A stretch of 64,000 bases of DNA from Affinundibacterium fentianense (GTDB lineage Bacteria; Pseudomonadota; Gammaproteobacteria; Burkholderiales; Burkholderiaceae_D). Positions 59,791-64,000 of this stretch are shown in pieces. Each line of letters starts with the position of its first letter. Position 1 is the first letter of the stretch. The position numbers and the translations under genes are program-made. The notes below the pieces were generated by a model. The model saw only the letters and a program-made list of their open reading frames with translations, made no database searches and was not told the origin of the DNA. The stretch spans positions 248,001-312,000 of the forward strand of contig NZ_JAGSPJ010000001.1 of NCBI RefSeq assembly GCF_018139545.1, in the 5' to 3' direction.

Positions 59791-60815
59791 TGTGCTGGCA
59801 TACCCGCTTGACTAATCAATTCAACAAAATCGGCCTCTAGAGGAATGCTCCATTCCATGGCAGATCCGGAAATTGGGTGAATTAGACCTAGCTTTCTCGC
59901 TTGTAGAGCTTGGCGCGCAAAAAATCTTGCCAAATGTTGTTTACCATAAAGCGTATCGCCGACGAGGGGAAAACCAAGTGAAGCCATGTGGACCCGAATC
60001 TGATGAGTTCGACCCGTTTCTAAGTGACAAGCAACCAAACTAACTGGAAAACGTTCTAGCATTCCGGTTGCAAGCCTGTCATAGTGGGTGATTGCGGGCT
60101 TCGCCAATACACTATGCGACACCGCCATCTTTAGCCGATCACGGGTGTGCCTTGCCATCGCAGCGTCAATCGTCCCATGACTGCTTGGCGTGCCCCAAAC
60201 CAATGCAGCATATTCTCGTTTAACAGTCCTAGCTTGCAATTGACGCACTAATTCGGTTTGTGCAATTAGGGTCTTCGCGACCACCATTAAGCCTGAAGTG
60301 TCTTTATCAAGTCGGTGCACGATCCCCGCGCGAGGTACCATCGCGAGAGCTGGTCGATGAAATAGAATACCGTTTAATAAAGTACCCGACCAATTTCCAG
60401 CGCCTGGATGCACAACCAATCCAGCCGGTTTATTAATCACCATGATTGCATCATCTTCATACACGACATTGAGAGGAATATCCTCCGGCGCGAACGCATT
60501 CTCATCGGCTGCGGCTTGCGGTTGAACCTGCACCACTTCCCCGCCTAACATGGTTGTCTTGATTTTTGATACTTTTCCATCCACGAGCACATGCCCTTGC
60601 TCAATCCACTGCTGAATTCGACTTCTCGAATAGTCGGGAACCAGTGTGGAAAGTACTTTATCTAAGCGCTGTCCGCAGATACTATCCGGCAACTTAATTT
60701 CAATCTTTTGTAATGTTGATCCCTTGAAATCTTCGCCCCCATGGTCAATTTCATCGAGATCTAACTCAGTATCGGTTAAAATCATTTCGTCTTTTGGTAT
60801 AACATTAATTGCCAT
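59787..60815 (-). CDS. rluD: 23S rRNA pseudouridine(1911/1915/1917) synthase
   Basis: A 342-residue RluD. The S4 RNA-binding domain is ICGQRLDKVLSTLVPDYSRS and VLVDGKVSK (about 45-95). The catalytic Asp is in GIVHRLDKDTSGLMVVAK (about 165), with GRTHQIRVHMASLGFPLVGD (about 270) following. The N-terminus has an acidic 40-residue extension. It is divergent from bamD across 42 bp, a conserved arrangement. Confidence 0.94.
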   Translation of the reverse strand: MAINVIPKDEMILTDTELDLDEIDHGGEDFKGSTLQKIEIKLPDSICGQRLDKVLSTLVPDYSRSRIQQWIEQGHVLVDGKVSKIKTTMLGGEVVQVQPQAAADENAFAPEDIPLNVVYEDDAIMVINKPAGLVVHPGAGNWSGTLLNGILFHRPALAMVPRAGIVHRLDKDTSGLMVVAKTLIAQTELVRQLQARTVKREYAALVWGTPSSHGTIDAAMARHTRDRLKMAVSHSVLAKPAITHYDRLATGMLERFPVSLVACHLETGRTHQIRVHMASLGFPLVGDTLYGKQHLARFFARQALQARKLGLIHPISGSAMEWSIPLEADFVELISQAGMPAQ

Positions 60816-60819
60816 CGGC

Positions 60820-60825
60820 TATAAT
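60820..60825 (+). promoter_or_regulatory. -10 box upstream of bamD
   Basis: A perfect TATAAT 32 bp before the bamD ATG, in the short gap between the divergent rluD and bamD starts. No good -35 at standard spacing was found, so the call rests on the -10 alone. Confidence 0.4.
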
Positions 60826-60857
60826 CCGTTCATTATTCTCATGCACTTGCGAAGCTT

Positions 60858-61655
60858 ATGCACATTAAATACATAAAATTGTTTGGTTTGGCTCTATCGA
60901 TATCGCTGGCTGGCTGTGGCATTTTCGGCGATAAAGTAGAGGAAAGTAAAAATTGGTCCGCTGAGAAATTATACGCTGAAGCAAAGGACGAACTTGCTTC
61001 GGGTTCTTATGAACGCTCGGTTCAACTGTTTGAAAGACTTGAATCAAAGTATCCATTTGGAACTTATGCTCAACAAGCACAATTAGAAATTGCCTATGCT
61101 CACTACAAGCAAGGAGATCAAGCGCAAGCTCTTGCCGCAGTTGATCGCTTTATAAAATTACATCCAAACCACGCGAATGTTGATTACATGTATTACTTAC
61201 GAGGCTTGATCAACTTTAATGATGACATGGGCTTTTTCAGTTTTATTGCGAACCAAGATATTACCGAACGTGACCCTAAAGCCACCCGTGATTCATTTGA
61301 TGCCTTTAAAGAACTCGTCACGCAATTCCCAAATAGTAAGTATACGCCAGATGCGATTGCTCGTATGAAATATTTAGCAAATGCATTAGCGCAGTACGAC
61401 TTGCACGTTGCTAAATATTATCTGCGTAGGAATGCCTATGTAGCAGCCGCAAATCGAGCACAGTCTGCAATAAAAGAATATCCTGATGCGCCGGCAATTG
61501 AAGAAGCCTTGGTGGTACTCATTAAGGCCTATGATGCGATGGGGATGATCGAATTGCGAGATGATGCGAAGCGTGTGTTCACGATGAATTTCCCCAAGAG
61601 CAATTTAATTGAGACTTATGGAAACAAAAAGTCATGGTGGAAATTTTGGAGCTAA
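60858..61655 (+). CDS. bamD: outer membrane assembly lipoprotein BamD
   Basis: A 265-residue lipoprotein of the BAM complex. The lipobox is SLAGC (Cys at about residue 20). The mature part has TPR-type helices: YAEAKDELASGSYERSVQLF, YAQQAQLEIAYAHYKQGD, HPNHANVDYMYYLRGLINF and AVDRFIKLHP. Length and the terminal basic segment fit the family. It sits on the inner face of the outer membrane and helps insert beta-barrel proteins. A terminator follows. Confidence 0.94.
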   Translation: MHIKYIKLFGLALSISLAGCGIFGDKVEESKNWSAEKLYAEAKDELASGSYERSVQLFERLESKYPFGTYAQQAQLEIAYAHYKQGDQAQALAAVDRFIKLHPNHANVDYMYYLRGLINFNDDMGFFSFIANQDITERDPKATRDSFDAFKELVTQFPNSKYTPDAIARMKYLANALAQYDLHVAKYYLRRNAYVAAANRAQSAIKEYPDAPAIEEALVVLIKAYDAMGMIELRDDAKRVFTMNFPKSNLIETYGNKKSWWKFWS

Positions 61656-61671
61656 GTAAACTGAGCTCATA

Positions 61672-61708
61672 AAAAAACAAAAAAGCTGCAATTTTGCAGC
61701 TTTTTTGT
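61672..61708. terminator. terminator between bamD and yaaA
   Basis: AAAAAGCTGCA / TGCAGCTTTTTT inverted arms with an ATTT loop (61680-61706), with A-run to the left and T-run to the right. Bidirectional for the converging bamD and yaaA genes. Confidence 0.85.
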
Positions 61709-61738
61709 TTGACGATTTTCAAACTGCAAGTTAAACCC

Positions 61739-62518
61739 TCAAGAATTGTTTAATTTTCGACGAAAAATCCAAGCCGAAGCAGAACTTTCTTCTTCGATGA
61801 AGCGGTAACCATCACGATCAAAAGTTTTTATCTGTTTAGCTTCAGTAATATTATTCTCAGCACAAAATCGCACCATCGCACCACGGGCCTTCTTCGCAAA
61901 AAAAGAAATCACTTTATATTGGTTATTTGAGTAATCCTGAAAGATAGGTTGAATCACGGGAAACCCCAAAAGCTTGAGCTTTGCAGCTTTCGCATACTCA
62001 TCCGAAGCGAGATTCAATACGCATTTTGCATTAATAATTTGCATATCCTCTTTAATTTGCCCGAGCAACTTATGGCCCCAATAGGCGTATAAATTGGTAC
62101 CAGCCACGTTATTCAACGGGGTGCCCATTTCCAAACGATAGGCGAGAATCTTATCTAAGGGCCTTAATAAGCCATACAGGCCAGATAATATACGCAAATG
62201 TTTTTGCAGGTAGCTAACTTCTTTTCTGAGCATAGTACGAGCCTGAAGGCCATCGTACACGTCACCATCAAACGCAAAAACAGCCTGTCGCATCGACTTC
62301 CCATTCCAATCACTAGCAAGCTCTTGAAAACGCTTCACATTCAATTCTGCTAACTCAGGTGATATTTTCATGAGTGTTTGCAAATCTGCGGACTCTAAAT
62401 TGGAAGCCAATTGAGCTAGGTATTCGACTTCCGGTAAGAAGCGAAGTTCAGTTGAAGTTTTTAAAGGGATCGGCGAGGTGAAATCAAGACTTTTTGCGGG
62501 AGACAACAAAATCAGCAT
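61739..62518 (-). CDS. yaaA: peroxide stress protein YaaA
   Basis: A 259-residue DUF328 protein. It opens with MLILLSPAKSLDF, has YDGLQARTM and SGLYGLLRPLDKILAYRLEM (about 115-135) and ends with FDRDGYRFIEEESS. YaaA limits DNA damage by reducing free iron during hydrogen peroxide stress in E. coli. A single minus-strand gene, divergent from the PIN-domain gene. Confidence 0.92.
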   Translation of the reverse strand: MLILLSPAKSLDFTSPIPLKTSTELRFLPEVEYLAQLASNLESADLQTLMKISPELAELNVKRFQELASDWNGKSMRQAVFAFDGDVYDGLQARTMLRKEVSYLQKHLRILSGLYGLLRPLDKILAYRLEMGTPLNNVAGTNLYAYWGHKLLGQIKEDMQIINAKCVLNLASDEYAKAAKLKLLGFPVIQPIFQDYSNNQYKVISFFAKKARGAMVRFCAENNITEAKQIKTFDRDGYRFIEEESSASAWIFRRKLNNS

Positions 62519-62597
62519 AAAATGAAATAATCAAAATGATCAAATAAAGGAATATAAAGCTCGCTTCAAGAAAAGTATTGGGCTTTCAATAAACACT

Positions 62598-63044
62598 ATG
62601 AAACTAAAGATTGTAATCGACACCAATGTTTGCTTGGATCTTTTCGCGTTCAAGGATCAACGTTGGCAAGCGATGTTCGAAGCTTTACAAAGAGGCGAAT
62701 TGTACGCGATTAGTCGTTCAGACTGCCGCGAAGAGTGGTTGGCGGTTCTGCATTACTCACATTTACCCATTGACGACAAAACTAGGCCGGGAATTGCACT
62801 ACTTTTTGACCAATATATAAGAGTCGAGACACCTGCACCGACCTTAGAACGATTACCAATTTGCAGTGACAAAGACGATCAAAAGTTTTTGGAAATCGCG
62901 CGCGACGCGAGGGTCGATGTATTGATTACAAAAGATAAAGCACTGTTGAAATTAGCAAGAAAAATTCGTCACATGAATTTATTCTCAATCGAGACACCAG
63001 AGAGATTTTTGCTGAGACTAGTTGCAAATTCGCAAGCTTTGTAA
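62598..63044 (+). CDS. PIN-domain protein (COG1569-type putative toxin)
   Basis: A 148-residue PIN-fold nuclease candidate. Acidic metal ligands are in KIVIDTNVCLDLFAF (about residue 8), SDCREEWLAVL (about 45), CSDKDDQKFLEIARDARVDV (about 95) and ITKDKALLKLA (about 118). The family is labelled as a toxin component, but no antitoxin gene lies on either side, so it may be a solitary RNase. It is divergent from yaaA. Confidence 0.82.
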   Translation: MKLKIVIDTNVCLDLFAFKDQRWQAMFEALQRGELYAISRSDCREEWLAVLHYSHLPIDDKTRPGIALLFDQYIRVETPAPTLERLPICSDKDDQKFLEIARDARVDVLITKDKALLKLARKIRHMNLFSIETPERFLLRLVANSQAL

Positions 63045-63267
63045 ATAAATTCACTAAATGCACAATAAAGTGATGACAAATTTTGTTGCTCAGGGTTATC
63101 CTTACGTCATGCAAGTCAGGTTGCCATGAGTAAAGTTTTTATCATTTCGAGAAGTTAGTCAGGCGACTTTAGGCACCCATGTTGAGTTGAAATGCCCTAA
63201 TTTGCACAAACTATATTTCAACCGACAGCAGCGCATCAAAATATTAGAATTAGGAGAGAGAACCATT
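63045..63267. other. PIN-cheZ intergenic region, 223 bp
   Basis: No gene is seen. It carries the cheZ leader with an AGGAGAG ribosome-binding site. A TAAAG (63131-63135), 15 bp, GAAGTTAG string loosely resembles a sigma-28 promoter but matches the -10 poorly. Confidence 0.4.
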
Positions 63268-64000
63268 ATGACTGATTCAGCAGATGATCTAGATGCATTG
63301 TTTGAAGAGATGTCCAATCAACGTGAGGTCACTGCACCTTTGACAGCTTCAAGCGCCCCGCAAGAAGAAACGCATATTGACACCCAGCACAACAAACTTT
63401 CGTTGATGCTTGATAGCGAGCAGGCTGGTAAGCCCATGTTTGATCGGCTTGGTGGGCTTGTCAGGATGATGCATGACTCGATGCGGGAACTGGGCTATGA
63501 CCGATCACTTTCTGATGTGGCGTCGCAAATATCCGACGCACAAGGTCGACTCGAATACGTCGCTACGCTGACCGAGCAAGCCGCGAACAAAGTGCTAAAC
63601 GCAACCGACGTTGGGATTCCCGAACAGGACCAACTTGCAAAAAATGCGAAAGATGTCGAAGATCGATGGAATACCTTATTCGCCGGAAAAATGAGCGTTG
63701 ACGAATTCAAATTGCTTGCATCCGACTCTAAGTCTTTTGCGAATAAAGTAATCGCTTCCACCGATGCAGAAAAAGCGCGTCTGCTAGACATTATGATGGC
63801 CCAAGACTTTCAAGATCTAACCGGGCAACTGATCAAGAAGGTATTGGTCATAACTCAGTCGGTCGAGAGAGAATTGGCACAGATTTTATTGGACAACGCC
63901 CCGACTGAGCTCAAAGAAAAAGCGATAGAATTGATGGAAGGACCGTCCGTGCCAAATGCAGCCTTAGAGCAGGATGACGTAGATAATCTACTTGATAGCT
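63268..64000 (+). CDS. cheZ: protein phosphatase CheZ, cut by the window end
   Basis: The first 244 codons of CheZ, which dephosphorylates CheY-P in chemotaxis. The catalytic Asp/Gln helix is present as IMMAQDFQDLTGQLIKKVL (about 170-188), inside a long helical protein. The last visible residues QDDVDNLLDS match the conserved CheY-binding C-terminal tail, so only a few codons are missing. AGGAGAG lies nine bases before the ATG. No cheY is upstream in the window; the usual order is cheY then cheZ, so the rest of the chemotaxis or flagellar genes, if linked, must be to the right. Confidence 0.9.
   Translation, partial: MTDSADDLDALFEEMSNQREVTAPLTASSAPQEETHIDTQHNKLSLMLDSEQAGKPMFDRLGGLVRMMHDSMRELGYDRSLSDVASQISDAQGRLEYVATLTEQAANKVLNATDVGIPEQDQLAKNAKDVEDRWNTLFAGKMSVDEFKLLASDSKSFANKVIASTDAEKARLLDIMMAQDFQDLTGQLIKKVLVITQSVERELAQILLDNAPTELKEKAIELMEGPSVPNAALEQDDVDNLLDS

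Noticed and set aside
63131-63160. Sigma-28 promoter before cheZ
   Set aside because: TAAAG is present, but the -10 region matches GCCGATAA at only about half of the positions.

Overview
The window looks like chromosomal DNA of a betaproteobacterium of the order Burkholderiales, most likely the family Oxalobacteraceae (an Undibacterium-like organism). The reasons are the gene order gntR-sdhCDAB-sdhE-gltA-odhA-odhB-lpd with mdh running the other way, the phaC/phaB/phaR set, rnfH-ratA beside smpB, and moderate-GC coding sequence with AT-rich gaps. The assignment is an inference from gene content. I found no rRNA, tRNA, CRISPR array, prophage or insertion sequence, and the window is almost wholly single-copy chromosomal genes.

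Layout. (1) 1-6.6 kb: a tightly overlapping plus-strand operon of lipid-modification genes (FAD oxidase, DUF1365, Cfa-type methyltransferase, chalcone-isomerase-like, MFS carrier, DUF3833 lipoprotein, SDR), followed by an NTF2-like gene. Its gene families match the sigma-E/ChrR-linked stress clusters of other proteobacteria that are tied to cyclopropane or furan fatty acids. (2) 6.6-19 kb: a mostly minus-strand stretch with an MFS-acyltransferase fusion, a GNAT, a CurA-type reductase, a thioesterase-thiolase pair, LD-carboxypeptidase, tadA, queD, queE, and guaB - degenerate GGDEF - guaA. (3) 19-24 kb: DUF4124 protein, rnfH-ratA, smpB, a small secreted protein and an OmpR/EnvZ-type two-component system. 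(4) 23.8-28.9 kb: one gene for a 1,696-residue coiled-coil protein anchored by a single C-terminal membrane segment. This is the most unusual object in the window. (5) 29-32 kb: aminotransferase, small secreted protein, zapE. (6) 32-50.6 kb: nearly the whole oxidative TCA cycle in one block (lpd, a PspC/SHOCT gene, odhB, odhA, gltA, sdhE, sdhBADC, a GntR/UTRA regulator, then mdh, a CitE-like lyase and acnA on the other strand). A perfect 18-bp palindrome lies beside the regulator gene. (7) 50.8-64 kb: cupin, Ala/Ser-rich membrane protein, acetyltransferase, metC-like gene, rimO, phaR-phaB-phaC, a small membrane protein, pgeF-rluD, bamD, yaaA, a PIN protein, and cheZ running off the end.

How the genes work together. 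The TCA block supplies electrons (SDH) and reductant (MDH, OGDH), presumably under the local GntR regulator. The PHA genes store surplus acetyl-CoA and reductant. The first operon remodels unsaturated phospholipid chains. bamD, the MFS-acyltransferase fusion, LD-carboxypeptidase and pgeF serve the envelope. Several starts were moved inward from the longest reading frame because a ribosome-binding site or family alignment favours the inner codon (sdhA, odhA, ompR, envZ, rimO, phaC, zapE and others).
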